The position numbers were made by a program, and so were the translations under genes. DNA of 5,286 bases from Cyclobacteriaceae bacterium (GTDB taxonomy: Bacteria > Bacteroidota > Bacteroidia > Cytophagales > Cyclobacteriaceae). The notes under the pieces are model-generated. The model saw nothing but the letters and a program-made list of their open reading frames with translations, ran no database searches and had not been told where the DNA came from. Of this stretch, positions 4,983 through 5,286 are shown one piece after another. The number at the start of each line of letters is the position of its first letter. Within the stretch, counting starts at the first letter, position 1. The stretch is taken from assembly GCA_029861825.1 (NCBI GenBank), contig JAOTYN010000318.1, positions 1 to 5,286 of the forward strand. The letters run 5' to 3'.

Positions 4983-5286
4983 CTATTCATCCATTAGTTT
5001 TTTACGCAAAGCCTGCAGGGCATCTATTCGGGGTAGTTGTGCCTTATTTAAACCAAATTGCACTACTACATAACTAAGGATAAAGCAACCTATGATCAGG
5101 GCCCATTTCCATAATGAAGCTTCCTTCAAGTACATATTGAGGAAAACCGGGATGGCTATGGGAATAATATACCACCAAATAAAGGTTTTGGCTCTTTTGA
5201 CTTCGAAATCCACATTGGAGATCGCATGATCCAAGTCTCCCAGCATGGTTTTATCAAATTGTTTCTCTATTTTTTTACGACGGAAG
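4983..5286 (-). CDS. Two-helix membrane protein, 5' end outside window
   Basis: The reading frame is open to the right edge: upstream of the first internal ATG (5246) it continues as FRRKKIEKQFDKT without a stop. The visible 100 residues are therefore probably the C-terminal part of a longer protein. They show a charged amphipathic lead (RRKKIEKQFDKTMLGDLDHA), then two membrane segments 'TFIWWYIIPIAIPVFLNMYL' and 'WKWALIIGCFILSYVVVQFG', joined by a short loop KEASL. A basic/acidic tail 'LPRIDALQALRKKLMDE' ends at TAG 4985-4983. The layout, a charged cytoplasmic region with a hairpin of two helices near the C-terminus, recalls small membrane proteins often found beside sigma-70-type regulators in Bacteroidota. 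That is a loose resemblance and I do not recognise the family. If the gene truly began at ATG 5246 it would encode 87 residues. Confidence 0.72.
   Translation of the reverse strand, partial: FRRKKIEKQFDKTMLGDLDHAISNVDFEVKRAKTFIWWYIIPIAIPVFLNMYLKEASLWKWALIIGCFILSYVVVQFGLNKAQLPRIDALQALRKKLMDE

Noticed and set aside
1..5286. Mobile element, CRISPR array, tRNA or phage module
   Set aside because: No transposase-like frame, terminal inverted repeats, repeat-spacer pattern or tRNA-like cloverleaf was seen on either strand.

Overview
This window looks like an ordinary chromosomal stretch of a Bacteroidota bacterium. The main reasons are a probable DUF4296-type lipoprotein at the left edge, genes packed with 1-base gaps or 4-20-base overlaps, the lack of convincing Shine-Dalgarno sequences before most starts, and the mix of START-like, UlaG-like and YbjQ proteins. 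The phylum call is an inference from gene content; I cannot place it more finely. Every gene I can support lies on the minus strand, so transcription runs from right to left.

Layout in the direction of transcription. (1) 5286-4983: the 3' part of a protein with two membrane segments, cut by the window edge. (2) 4982-4868: a non-coding gap with competing inverted repeats. (3) 4867-2583: a probable transcription unit of a START-like (AHSA1/SRPBCC) protein, a PLP enzyme closely resembling 2,2-dialkylglycine decarboxylase, a YbjQ-family protein whose GTG start overlaps the previous stop (GTGA), and an unlisted 44-residue single-pass membrane protein that starts one base after the YbjQ stop. (4) 2570-2181: a decayed remnant of the C-terminal fibronectin III-like domain of a family 3 glycoside hydrolase, with at least two frame breaks and no catalytic domains. 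(5) 2169-1: a second tight gene run, with a UlaG-like metallo-beta-lactamase-fold hydrolase, a second START-like protein one base downstream, a PhyH-family Fe(II)/2-oxoglutarate oxygenase closely resembling animal PHYHD1, and a lipoprotein whose start overlaps the end of the oxygenase gene by 20 bases.

No phage, transposon, CRISPR, tRNA or rRNA signal was found. I do not see a clear undescribed multi-gene system. The points most worth a second look are the glycosidase remnant, the cysteine-rich insert and YbjQ coupling of the dialkylglycine decarboxylase-like enzyme, the missed 44-residue membrane protein, and the strikingly animal-like PHYHD1 homologue.
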